Assembly: GCF_964204865.1 (NCBI RefSeq)
Contig: NC_135252.1
Location: 372,001-436,000, forward strand
From: Styela clava
Lineage: Eukaryota > Chordata > Ascidiacea > Stolidobranchia > Styelidae
DNA length: 64,000 nucleotides
Reading direction: 5' to 3'
Every line of letters begins with the position of its first letter. The first letter of the stretch is position 1. The translations under genes and the position numbers were made by a program. The notes under the pieces were generated by a model. That model was given only the letters and a program-made list of their open reading frames with translations. It did no database searches and was not told the origin of the DNA. Shown one piece after another: positions 12,600 through 25,100 of the stretch.

Positions 12600-15491
12600 T
12601 CAACGCGAATCACTTGAGCTTGATCTTTGTCGACGTCTTCTTGGTGGTGACCGTCGTCTTGGTGGAGACCAGAGAACCATTTTGAATATTGTTGCCTTAT
12701 TAGTTACCGTACCCTTAATGCCCAACTTGACGTGGTTTCGGCACAAAGGATCAAAGGATTATTAATATAAGAATATTTTTTGATTTGGCCATATATGCAG
12801 ACTTACTGTACATCCCGGTTTAGCTGGGACAGTCCAAATTTTGACAAGCTGTCCCAGCGCCCCGGCCGGTAGACATGTCTCGGTCATGCAGTATGGCAGT
12901 CACAAATACTTCACTTAATATCAATAAAATGTAAATAAAGAAATAAAATGTAAATAAAGGAATAAAGTTCCAAAATAGGCGAATTTGACGAGGTTGGGAA
13001 CTACTGTACTATATTGGTATGTTATAATTATTATACATAATGCAATACGTCAATTCAACATAGCATCAAAAATTAGCTGTAATGCTGCTAAACTATTCAA
13101 AATGCTGAAAAGGAAGTGCACTGTGCACGTTTTCCAATTATTTGAATATTACTAATATTCATATACGAGTTGAATATTACTATACTACTAAGTCTCTGAA
13201 TCGGACCAATGTTTGTCAAATCCGCACTATCCCGTTTTTTTTTATATATATGGTAAGCCTATATAGGGATGGGCAAAGCAGAATACCAAATCCTGAAGTA
13301 TTCGAATCCAAAAGGATCCGATAGCAGGATTCGGTTTCCGCCTTTTCGACGCCGTGAGTCAATTTCTGTATTTTGGATTTCTAATTTATTAATCAGCGAC
13401 GATCGTATTCTCTCACGACAAAATCTCTCTCGTTTGATCATACTTGTGTGTTTTCCCGCAAAGAACCTGCAAAAACCACAGACATCAAACACCGTTAAAC
13501 CCAGCTTGCATATCCATAACGCGAAGACCGCGTTATTGCACCATTTTTGCGTTTTTTTACTATCTAGTTCGCTAATATTAATATTTATTATTGATATTAT
13601 TGATATTTATTATTTCGATTACATGTTTGCAACAATCTTAAATTTTTGGAATACGTGAAACATTCTTCATTTTAAATTAAATGACTCTCGCAGCCTTCGA
13701 GTTCCCCCGGAAAACGATATGCACCCTACGTTAGATGTTAAAATCATTACTAGCGATTAAATTTAGATCAAATTTAACTGTTTACGACGCTTCCAACAAT
13801 ACAAAGTTATAATGCAGAACGTGGCGTTTTGTTACATTTCTTTTGTACTCTCAATAAAATACACATTTTTCAAACTTCGAGTCGCCGATGAACCTGTCTG
13901 TTCCTATCGTCCAAGCTCGACACATGTTTGGTCAAGTGTCGGGCGCTATTTTAGTAAACGATAAAGTAAAAAAAAGGAAGTTCACAGTTCTCATACCGGC
14001 CTTAACTATTGGTGAACATTATGCAACGCGTATCGTTAAGTCTGGGTAGATATATAACGAGAATTAAGATTTGACATACTTGATAGTCGTTAAATTTAGT
14101 TTCCACCATTAATCAACGCGCCCTACCAAGTACACCGCATAAATTGCAGTGGCCTCGGTCTGACCTGTGTGTTTTCTGCGCTCTCACATTAATAATGATT
14201 CAATGTTTTTTCATACATATAATTTGTATTTTACAATTTGTAATAAAGTGTAAAATGTATTTATTTATTTTATTGTAAGTATTTAGGAATCACATAAATT
14301 CTGAACAAATCAAGGCAAAAATTAATTTCCGAGTAAAAGTAAAATCCGATCAATTTTGCTATTTTCAAATTGTAATCCATCAATATGGTGGGAAAATTCC
14401 CATATTTAAATAACAATGAAAATAGAATAGGATTCGGTATTCTGGATTCGATTTTAAGTATTCTAGAATAGTAAATTACTCTATATTGCCCCCCCCCCCC
14501 TAGGTAAGCCTACCTTTATACCTAAGGCAGCTTATATTAAACTCGATCTTAAATTCTTTTAGGCATATATGGTACCATTTCGTGAACCAAACAGACAATG
14601 CTTGACCAACTTTTGTTTTCTATATTCAAATTTCTTTACTCAATTATTTTACCTTCTCATTGGCATCCTTGGTTGGGATCTTCGCCACATAGGAGGGGGT
14701 GGTGGTGGGTACCAAGGACCTCTCATTAACGGTGGTGGTGTTCTCCTGTAATACAATTGCATGGAATATGAAGACAACAGTTTGCAAGAATGTGCGATTT
14801 TAGCAAAAAACTAAATACTAACTAAACATAACTATCTAACACCAGTGATTATAAGGTATTCACCTCCTAGGCATCGGTCTTCTTCTTAAAGGCAGTACTG
14901 CTTGTATAGAAATTTCTTGTCCATCAACTTGCCCCCCATCCCCATCCATGTACTTGAGTGCTTTTTGCGCCTCTTCATGAGTTTCATACTCAACATATGC
15001 AACACATCGAGGAGGGGCATTTGGACGATTCATGGGAAAATCAACATTTTTGACCTATGGGAGAAAAAGCAATGTCTGTACCTCAAATTCAATAATATAT
15101 ATAACATATTCACGTACAGGTGAATCATAAAAGGGTTTCTATGATTGTGTGCTCGAAGTAAGAATCAATGTTTTGAGTATATTATAAAAAGATATTGTGA
15201 TATTGACCTACATGCTAAAGTGTCAATGTGCAGACAGAAATGAATACTAACCTTTCCGAAATATGAAAATATCTCTTGAACATGGTCTTTTGTGACATTT
15301 TTAGTCAGTTTTCCAATATGAAGCTTTGTTGGCTTAGGACTAGGGCTATGAAGAAAATAAGAATTGAGATGTTATAGTTTTTCAAAAATTATTGATACAC
15401 AATTTTGGCATTTTGACACAATCAATTTTTGTGCAATATTAAATACCTCCGTTCCCTTCTTTGTCTTCTTGGTGAATGTGAGCTTGACCTT
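12600..15491 (-). CDS. RNPS1: RNPS1 homolog (exon-junction complex / ASAP), 5' end not found
   Basis: Minus-strand exons at 15491-15447, 15345-15252, 15054-14864, 14745-14653 and about 12669-12600. The first encodes an RS tract (RRSSSHSPRRQRRER); the second SPSPKPTKLHIGKLTKNVTK and the start of the RRM (IFSYFGK = RNP2/loop side); the third VAYVEYETHEEAQKALKYMD (RNP1) and DGQEISIQAVLP; the fourth the proline-rich PPPPPPMWRRSQPRM linker; the last SPPRRRSPPRRRRQRSSSSD and the TGA. RNPS1 is a nuclear splicing activator that joins SAP18 and Acinus in ASAP and marks spliced mRNA. Exons 1-4 join in frame with GT-AG borders. Exon 4 ends in phase 2, yet no AG lies at the expected start of the last exon, so an extra small exon, a non-canonical acceptor or a lesion is likely. 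The N-terminal Ser/Lys-rich exons were not found upstream. A 1.24-kb element sits in the last intron. Confidence 0.9.
12810..12875. repeat. Short tgtcccag-type repeat fragment
   Basis: The stretch holds gtttagctgggacagtcc and a nearby inverted tgtcccagcgcccc. Its composition resembles the ends of the gcgggac-rich MITE at 17.9-18.5 kb. It is probably a remnant. Confidence 0.3.
13261..14502. mobile_element. hAT-like non-autonomous element in RNPS1 intron
   Basis: The element is flanked by a 9-bp direct repeat, ggtaagcct, at 13252-13260 and 14503-14511. Left end atatagggatgggcaaa and right end ttgcccccccccccccta are inverted relatives, followed inside by subterminal attcgaatcc/ggattcgg motifs on both sides. 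It is about 1.24 kb with no transposase frame. Its interior is similar to 43,560-44,010, so it belongs to a dispersed family. Confidence 0.8.
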
Positions 15492-15617
15492 CTTGCACAT
15501 ATTTGGAGTAGTCATCTTGAATTGCGTAGTTTTTGTGGAGTTAATATACCGTTAGTCGTCCTCGTTTCAGTAATGAGTAACTCGGCTAATGAGTATTTAC
15601 GTTTGTAAGATGTCAGG

Positions 15618-16302
15618 CCGGCGATAATGAGGCAGTAATCTCGGTGCGCGGCTTCATTATCACCGATCTGGCACCTTATCTAATCTCCGTGCATGGATAT
15701 CACTTCACTCAGGCTATCATGAAGAATGTGCGTCACAATAATTTGGCTCGCCTATACAACAAGTGAGTGGTTAACCATATTTATATATGTCTTTGTACAT
15801 CATGTTTTTATTTTGTTTTAGGGACGCTGGAACAAGAGACCTGATCAAGCATGTCATGGCGCTGTGCTATATACCAGCTATGTTTATTACGTCCAGATTC
15901 AAATCACTGAAAGAAAAGATGCAAACTCAAGATCTCAAGAACTTGGCCGAATATTTTCAAAACACAACACATGGCTATACAACAGTGTCTAGACTCCCAA
16001 TGATTTGATGTTGAATCAACAATCATCTGGAAGGTTGGCACCGCCATTTTAACAGTATAACTCGGAAAAATATGTCTTTTTACAGTTTAATCTCAACAAT
16101 GTACGAGGTAAGTATAGGGATAGAGGCGGACGTTGTGGAGATTTTGGAAGAGAACGTTGTGGGGCGTGTCAACGGCAGGTATGCGGAAGCCAATGAGAGG
16201 GTGCAACGTGTCTGGGAACAGTTCAAGGAAGAAGAGTTATCTGTGGACTCTCTTCTTCGGAGGTGTTCAAGGATCTACGGGCCGCAGTATTGCGAAGAGT
16301 AA
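15618..16302 (+). pseudogene. MULE transposase C-terminal fragment
   Basis: Translated pieces on the + strand follow the C-terminal part of Mutator-like transposases in order: GYHFTQAIMKNVR with LARLYNK (15,690-15,762), then after a gtgagt...ag interval DLIKHVMALCYIPAMFI (15,838-15,960), then INNHLEGWHRHFN in another frame (16,016-16,054), then FYSLISTMYE...NERVQRVWEQF (16,076-16,220). The H-x-x-x-x-A-I and N-N-H-x-E-G-W-H signatures are typical of the family. The reading frame is broken between the second and third piece, and no catalytic DDE domain precedes it, so it is a relic. It lies head to head with RNPS1 and may have displaced or obscured that gene's 5' exons. Confidence 0.7.
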
Positions 16303-16888
16303 GTATGTAATGCAGCAAATTTCCCATAACGTTTAGTATTCAAATAAAATTCATTATTCGTAACAAAAAAGAAAACAAAACCTTCCATCCATTAAATTTC
16401 CCCATAACGTTTAGTATTCAAATATCATATTAAATTCATCAATCGTAACAAAAAGTAAACATCTTTTATCCATTCTTCGGCCCAGTTTCGAGTTGTCCGC
16501 CTCCCGTTTGAAACGTACAGATTTTAGTTGGAAAGGTCTTGTTAAAAGAAGTAGTACCGGTACGTGTTCGCTCACCCAAAAGTATTAAAACTAATTCTGT
16601 AATTAGAGCATGCACGCACACAAACCAGAAAAACACACAATCACGGAGACATGATGAGATCAGAAAAAAAAGCCGAGACATAAAATCAATTACCGGTACT
16701 TGAAAAAGTGAAAATATAGAAACAAATAAAATAAAGTTTTGCCACACCATATTAATAATTTTATGAGGATTGCCAAATTGGATACGGTAGTCTACCGTAC
16801 CGAATTATACTGTGTATGGAATCTCAATCATTTCTTGGACATTTTTCACAAACTTGGTATCGTTTCTCTATTTTGTGACATGGGTAAC

Positions 16889-17010
16889 AGGTTAGGGTTA
16901 GGCGATAATTTTTTTCCAATTTTTCTTATTTTAGTCCTATTATCAGTTCGAAGACTAGCCAAGAGCCTCCCGTAGTATTTAAACCTAAAATTATGGCCTA
17001 ACCCTAACCT
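16889..17010. repeat. Inverted repeat with telomere-like arms
   Basis: The arms aggttagggttaggc (16,889-16,903) and gcctaaccctaacct (16,996-17,010) are perfect 15-bp inverted repeats containing the TTAGGG motif, continued imperfectly by gataatttt/aaaattat. The 92-bp interior is not coding. It could be a tiny MITE or a fold-back structure. Confidence 0.85.
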
Positions 17011-17577
17011 AGTACACATATTACATTCCGATGTCCGCCATCTTGGTTCGCATACTTCGGGAGCCCCCTTGCTTCTGTGCTTCGTAAAGTGGTGAATCTA
17101 CAAGCTTGTAGCAATGCGACCTTTGTGTGCGGCGAAGCAGAAAGTTCAATCATCTTTGCACGAATTTAGGCTAATTCCATGGCAAGAGGAAAAAATAATT
17201 GATTCAATATTATCAAACAAAAAGTTAAATTACATCAAAATAGCAGATGACCACAATATAAAAGGAATGCCCTTTCACAACAATAAAAAAGAGATGAATT
17301 AAAATCTGAAAAGACTGTCTTTTCCCCGAGAAAGACAATATTTCATTGTTTTCGCTGACCAATGAAGTGTGTTACCTGAAGTTTTTCACACAACTCAAAC
17401 CTAAACCTTAGATAACCTTCTGACATTTAAGATATGATTGATAAATATGTCACTGTTGATTGGCATAAACATCCCATATCCTATTGTGACGTAATAAGTG
17501 TATAATTTTGGGGTAATTGTAACTTTTTGCTTAAGTCGACATTTTATTCGGTATTTTTGGCAGCATGCTTGCTTAAT

Positions 17578-17691
17578 ATGCCACTAAAAAGAAACAAAGT
17601 GGGTATCGTTACCCAAGACAACGACGAAGGACACAGGGTGTCATGCGGGAGAAAGAGGCGAGGGCGAAGATTTAGAAAATCTTCCACTGAA
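17578..17691 (+). other. Possible orphan 5' exon
   Basis: An ATG-initiated stretch of 38 codons, rich in Lys/Arg (GRKRRGRRFRK), ends at a good donor (gaa/gtgagt). No partner exon could be assigned, so this is only a candidate. Confidence 0.2.
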
Positions 17692-17869
17692 GTGAGTTAA
17701 CTTATTTTTTGATCTAACTAAATGAATGTAGTCAAATAAGTTGGTAAGAAGTGATGGACTCAAAATTATATTCTGGCTCAAAGTACTGCCAAGTGTACAT
17801 ATGCCGCATTTGTGAAGCAGAGTTCGAGTGCAACACCAGTAGGGGTGGGTTGCCAATGCTAGTAAAGCT

Positions 17870-18536
17870 AGGGTTACCATATTTTTGTGACTTTAAAGCG
17901 GGACGCCTCCAAAGACAACGATCCCTTAGCTGTGATTTTGTGACTTTACATTTTCCGATTTTACTACATATGCCTACATTTAAAGCCATCCCGGCTGTCT
18001 TCATTGACCATATTGCTATCGAGAGTTCATGTGCATATTCTCTGTCCAAATATCGGGTTCAGTTCGAAAAATAGGAAGGAATTGACGTTAATGATACAAA
18101 TAATTCGAATTTAGATTTTTTATGTACAGCAAAAGGAATAAGGATAGCCTGCCGTTTTTCAAGCATTGAGAATTTACTTATTCACCCAAGCATGCTTTTC
18201 TGTAGATAACGCCTTTGTCAAAAAGACTTTGTTCAATGTTACATTCACGTAAACGTCAGAACAAGACCAATTAGGCTACTATTGATTTTACATGTTATAC
18301 GTTACGGGAAACAACGAAACAAACAAAATAACGAATTTACCTCCAGCAAGTGGGCTAGCGCTGCGCTGCACAGCAACAACAGTAACAAAAACATGTTAAT
18401 TGATAATGTTCGTGTATTATGGTGGATGGCTGAACTGAACGCCAAAGCGGGACTTTTGGCTGACTTGTCGGGACGGCGGGACAACACGCTAAAAAGCGGG
18501 ACTGTCCCGCCTAAAGCGGGACGTATGGTAAGCCTA
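17870..18536. mobile_element. gcgggac-rich MITE, 667 bp
   Basis: The left end agggttaccatat and the right end atggtaagccta are inverted repeats. The direct repeat agtaaagct (17,861-17,869 and 18,537-18,545) is a plausible target duplication. Several gcgggac/gtcccgc motifs lie just inside the ends. Open frames within it are incidental. The size of the duplication suggests hAT. Confidence 0.75.
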
Positions 18537-18545
18537 AGTAAAGCT

Positions 18546-19140
18546 CACCTCCTCCAATCACGAGAGATCTTTCCAAGATAGCGAGCAGTAGTCTGAATAT
18601 TTATCAAATGCTCACGAGTCAAATCAGACAGGGAAACACTGATAAAAATAGTAATGAAGATACCCTAGATACGTCACTGTCTGACATGACTATGTGTTAG
18701 GACGGATTAGCAAGCAAATTTATATTTCAACATCAAAACAGAATCAAGGCGGCCTATATAACAATCAAATGAATTGCTTTCCATGTCGTAGTTGAGTTTT
18801 CCCAATAAAAATATTTACCATACAAAATTTGTGAAATTCAACAAAAAGAATTGGCTACAGATTCTTACAATTTTTGCTCTCCATGATTTTTTCAAAAATT
18901 CTCAAGACTTTTCAAAGTTTGAACCCATCACGACGGATTAGAAATCCGCTGCTTTCTCTTTCTCGCGTGTGCAGCTTTTGCTCTTTGAGTGTCGACTGAG
19001 CCTTTAAACACGCTCGTTCATCAGCAATGGCGGTAATGAAAATCCAATGATATTAATTCCTTGTGATTTATTGCTTTTTTTATGTAACGAAATCTGAGGT
19101 TTCACATCGAAATAAACATAAAAATTTCGTGAACATCAGA
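18546..19140. other. Upstream region of the 21-exon gene
   Basis: No gene recognised. It should contain the promoter and 5' UTR of the + strand gene starting at 19,141. An alternative ATGGCG immediately before a donor-like gtaatg lies at 19,027. No TATA box can be assigned with confidence. Confidence 0.3.
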
Positions 19141-22100
19141 ATGTCTTCAAACTTATCGAACACTAACAAACCAGTAAGTTATATGTGAACCGAACGCGAA
19201 CGTTGGTGGCTCGGCATGATGAAGCAGAGTGTAGAAGCTGAAAAGAAGCGTAAGAACCCAGAGTTTGAACAACTTCAGTGAACAGATCACTTGACTGTGT
19301 CAACATCACTTTCATAATATTTATATATATCTATCTTCTATCCGGAAAATCGCTGAAGTAAAGGTTTTATCAGTACTATAATCCTTTTTCAGAGTAGAAT
19401 GCGTATGAAACGCATAAAAGAATTAGGCTACAACGCCTCCGTGAATATTCGTCAATTAAAAGATCAATCTGATATTCCACAATTTTTTAATTGGCCGCTG
19501 TTCTCCATGGCCATACCAGTGATTTTCCTATACCCCCCGTAGAGGGTGAACAGTTTCACTACAATTTCAAACACTGAAATTTTGCAGTCGTTACGCAAGG
19601 GATATCGTCCATCTCAATCGCATTTTCATACTTTTATGTGCTACTTTGAGTCTCAATCGAGAAGTTTGTATCAAATACGCGTACTTGGAGTAGGACAGAA
19701 TCACTGCTTCTATTTGGGCTTTTAGTAAATCCCATCCCGAATAGGAGCGACTACTAACTCGACTGGTAATACATATTTTGAGTAGGTGATAACAAAAGTT
19801 AGAAGTAGGCTATGATAATTGTGTCTATTCCGGGAGAAATTACGACTCTCGACTTCTGGTTTGATATCACTACTCCACCCAATGACGGGGAATTTAACGG
19901 CCCCGCGAAGTTTAAAACTTGGAGTTTTAAATCTAGTTCCCCGGGCCCGTTTTACATATTCAATGATATCAAGAAAGCATTCTTGAATATTAACGTTCTC
20001 GCAACACATTATTCAATTTTGTTAAATTAATTTCTCAGAAACAAGATGAAGAGAAACAAGATGAAGCTTCATCTTATTTGACTGCGGTGCATTGTATATA
20101 TGCATTTGCTTCATGGTTCGGCAGAGGAATGGTGAAGGCTAACAAAGTCTTGGTGAGTCCGGAAGATATGTAATCAAAAAAAAAAAGATTTATTTATATA
20201 TAAATGATTGTATAATCAAAATACTATCGGATATTTTTCTGATGTAAAAGCATGCAACATGATACTTTATATCAGTCACTTTTACCAACAGAACCGTGGT
20301 CACGATGAATTTGTAAGTAATAGAATATATATATTGGAATGTATGTGTATGATGTGTTCATGTATATTATGCTTGTGGGTAAATCCTTGATTTTGTATAA
20401 CAATACCCATATATGACAGAGTACTCTCAGTTCAATTCATTCATGTTAAATACTTATATCAGACATTCTCTCAATGCCGTAAATCGTCGACCGTGGACAT
20501 CGTGGACGAGGATGCTCACAGGGCCGACAAGGTATTATGGTATATATATCGTCTTTTATTGGTTCGAATGACGCTCTGCGATATATGAAATCTGGTTTAT
20601 TTTACAAAACACTTCAAACTTAATTTTTTAAATCACTACATCGATATGCATTCTGAAAACCATCACCACCTCTTCAAGCGATAGTGTTATGATGAATCAA
20701 CATGATCGTAATACCACAAATAAAATAACAATTTTACCTTATTGGATCTTTTATGGCGCGGTGCATATCGCTTCCAAGTTCAAGCTTTCTATTTAAGTCC
20801 CAAGGTCTGATATATGTTTATTCAACCACTATTCGTTAGACTGTTAGTAAAATGTTAGGTTTGAATTGGTCTCTGTGCTAATCAGTTTCAGTCTGAAATA
20901 TTCAACGTGCGATGCTATCGTGTCTTTGCTGGCATCCATCAATTCCAAATGCATGAATCCACGAATGAATGTTGTTTAATAATTAATGTTCACAGATTCC
21001 AAATACTAATAAGACTCAGAACGATACCGGAATTCAAGAAAATGGAAAGAATCATACCGGAATCGGGTAAACAATCGGCCCTATCAATTACCGACCTCTT
21101 TCAGAGAGTAGCCTTGTTTTTCTATGATACATATAGTTTAGATAAAATGCAGCCTAACAGTTCATTTAGATTGCGATCTGTGCAAAAATATAATTATCTT
21201 ATTTCAGAAATTAAAATAAATTTTCTTTTATATGAATGATTTTTGTGCAGAACATCTACGTCCGGGGACGAGCAGGTCCGTATGAAATTTTCAGAAGAGG
21301 ACAATGCTCTTTTCCCACCACCTGTAATACCCGATGTTACATTGCCAACCTCAAGGTTAGAGTTTCGCCAAAATTAGCTAAACATGCCATGATATATTAG
21401 CAAATATCACAACTTTTTATCAAAGGCCGAGAAAGAGTTATTGAGTTCGAAAGTGATTTTTGATATTTATTAATTACAAAATGGCATTTTGCTCATAAAT
21501 AAAAAATAATTTTCTATAAACTATCAGGCTATTAATATTATTCCAGAAATACCAGTAGTGACGACGTCGGAAAACTCTCTACAATGAATGTTGGAGAATT
21601 GGCGTCTGCATTATCGACTTCTCACGGTGATTCAAAAACAGGAATTATGAAAAATGAGACTGACCACGGCAATGAGAATCCATTTGTTGCTCCCCCAGTT
21701 ACTCCAAGTATTCTAATTTGTTCTGTTTTGTGATATATATATAATTTTCAATCTGTGAAAATTGATTTTACTGTAAGTCTACTATAATTGCCCACAGTTG
21801 AGCACGCGCTAAACTTTTTTCTGTTTTGTCCCTTTTGGGGGCAGAATCGTGTTGTCAACTCCCATGTTTTCGCTGTTATTATGTTTGTCATCGACACACA
21901 ACTGCATATCTGAAATCTTCGTCTATAGATAATTTGCGTGGGATGATTATGATTATGTATAGACCTAATAAAATTATATATACGGTATGTATGTTTTCAA
22001 TTATGTTAGATTCTAAGACCATGGGAGTGCAGCAAGTCACGCCGCCACCAAACTCTGTTCCATCCATTACCACTGGAATATTACCGCAGCCTTGTCTGTC

Positions 22101-25100
22101 GCTCGAAGAACTGGACACAAAGATTCAACTCAACGCAGTTACAGCAGGAATAGACGACGATTTGGTACGTACGTATCCAAAGACGCCAAAGTTGTTTAGT
22201 TGTTGTCTGGCGTGATTTCTTAAATAAATGCAAATAATTCATTACCTCAATCATTAACATTTTTGCAGATGAAATTTATGAAACAATTAGAAGACCAGAA
22301 GAAATTATTAATGCGCGGTTTGGAATCAATTGTTTCGGCAAAATTATGGTTCGAAAAAAGCTTGAAGTATGTCAACGAAAAACAGAACCAACTAAATGTG
22401 AAAAGAAGTGGTAGTTCTGAACCAGTGAAAACAGTGAAACCAGCTGAAAATATATGCCACAGAGGTATACATAGAAAGTCTTGGCTTATCTGTCAATCAT
22501 TTTTTCTGTAGTGGAGAGCTTACATAAAATATTTCACATGATCTCAAATTTATATGATAATATTATTAGTCGTTTTTCATTTAAATTTATTGCTTCAGAT
22601 TTTTCTATCGGAGACGCGTTCGGCAACTTCAAATTCGACAGCATAGGTGAGACAGAAAAGCAGATAAAATCACTCGTTAATACAGCGAGAAGACTACAAA
22701 ATTTTCTCAGATCTACAAAGAAACGGGTAAAATCCAATTTGATGTCGTAACATTTTGTAACTGATATGATAACAATAATATCACTAACTTTCTTAAGATT
22801 TTTTAATCGGAGATAAACATTGTTTATTTTGATCCAACCGTTTGCCAGTGAGCACTGAGCATGTATACTGCATTACAAATTCTCATCGGATTAAATTGAG
22901 GTTAAATATTTATTAAGTTTTATTTATAACTTTTTATTTCGCTTTAAACTTGAATATTTATCTCAGTAGAAATTATACCGGCCTTCAACTATACAGATCA
23001 TACGTGGGTTAAGGGGGTGGTTTGAATAACATACAATCCAGCATGAAACTCTACCAAACTGCCAACTATCATTCCTAAACATTGCTATAATCGATTATAT
23101 AGGGTTCATGTTTACTTATACAAATTCTTCTTACAGACAACAGACAAGAGAGATCGACACAGAACTAAGGTAGGAGATGTATACAATTTTTATTTTCATG
23201 GGGCGTAGCACATACATCGAGTCACTATGTTGTTAGTGTAACAATTTAATTTTGTGTTTTTTTTTCTTCAGAAATTTGACAACAAATCAACACAGACTTG
23301 CGGAGTTACAAATGGAAAACCAAAGGTAAAAAATTGTTTTAGTACGCATTTGGGCAGAGGATACGCATTGAGAAAATATAGCTAGAACCTAGGGGACATT
23401 ACATTTCTAATAATTATGTCGATTTCCGTAATCACTCGATAAAAATATTTGATAACATTTTCCTCAAATTGCTTCCATATATATTCACTAATTAGTCATT
23501 ATATATTCACTAAATTGGTTTTTATTTTCAGGCCGAAGTGGTTTCGAAACTGGACGACCATAATTACGAAGCTGACTATGAAGTAAATATCATAAATGTC
23601 ACATTGAATCCTAAATATGTGCAATCTGGTGCAAACTAAATATTTACAATATTGAACTAAATCTAAAGCAACTCAATGTAGAACAATGAATCAGCTGGGA
23701 CAGCAGAAGTATATGGGGAACGGATAACAGTTACTTTGGCATTTGTTTGTTCATTTATATTCTATCGGTCCGTTTATTTTTTACACTGATCGAATGATTT
23801 TCAATGGAGAATCCTTATATTGAAGAAATTCTCATAATTATTTTTTCAGGATGAGAGTCACGATGAAGATTTGAGAAAATCATTGGTTAGTATTTGTTTT
23901 ATACGGCGTCCTCTAACTACAGGAATTAAAAGCAAGATTCCGAAGCGCGCAAAATCAATAGCAAGAATTAGTGAAATTTGAAACTTTCAATCCTTTGTGA
24001 ATTGTTTCTCATCCACTCAGAGGATTTGATGTTGGGTTACTTCAGTTAATGCAAATCTCGCTGTAAATTTTCGTGTTTAGATATTTTGACGTACATGTTA
24101 TAGTCACAGTATTTTTTCAATCTAATGATAATGATATATTAAACCAGAGATTAAGGTAATTGTTAACAAAACGTATTTTGTTCATAAGAAAAATTCCACT
24201 GGAAAAGAAAAACTGAAGCCAATCCACGACATACCTCGACGAGATTCTACATCAGCGGTAGAAATTAACTTTTTTTTTACGAAAATATTTTCGAAATTCA
24301 TAAGAACCACATATAAGTATTCCAATATTCTGTAAGAGCAATGGTTTTCAACCTTCCTCTACTTTTCTGATGTGCTGTGAGTGAAATACGAACACTAGGA
24401 GCTAGGCTAAACATTCTTCTTGAAGGGAGAGCTTCAAAATCACGTCATCTGTTTCCCAGTGGAGTTTGTTTCAATGCCAACAACGTTGCTATCTGCTATT
24501 TTGTCTATCAGCCGTTTCATTTGTAAACCAATGTATCTCTTGTAATATTTTTTTTCATATTATGATTAGATATTTATTTTTTGATTATATTTCGGTTGAA
24601 TATTTTAGGAAACTGACGATAGAGTAAAAGAGGTGAAGGAAATATACGAATTGAAACAGAACAAGAAGGAGGTATATATAACAAATTTATTTATTTTAGT
24701 TGAATGCCTAAAAAGCGACTTGGGGATGAAACAATAATTTGTTATTTGTTTGTACTAGTTTTACACGACATAAACTTTGATTATTACCATTTTCAGACCA
24801 AAGAAGATCAAGAAATGGACGTCAAATACGACGAATCATATTATGAGGTAATTACTTTAATCATTTTAGTCACCAGAAGTTCTTCAAATCAAATTATTAG
24901 GAGTTTTTTACGTGAGGGTATAAAAAAGGCCATCACATTGAGTTCAAATGATTTATATGTCCAGAACTTACTTTAATTCCATTCAATTATGAAATTAAAG
25001 TATTCAATGCCTTGCACATTCTGCTGTAACGCTGGAACATAATATCAAGTTGTCAAATTGTTATTTTCCTCGTGGTGTTACTAAATGTGCTGTAATGTAA

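Noticed and set aside
16760-17010. True interstitial telomere array
   Set aside because: Only two TTAGGG-type units per arm, arranged as inverted repeats rather than an array.
19187-19279. Charged stretch ERERWWLGMMKQSVEAEKKR as an exon of the 21-exon gene
   Set aside because: It is in frame with the first exon but after a TGA, ends in TGA, and has no usable acceptor and donor pair in phase.
19812-20030. + and - strand frames at 19.7-20.0 kb
   Set aside because: They lie within the first intron, lack splice signals and match nothing.
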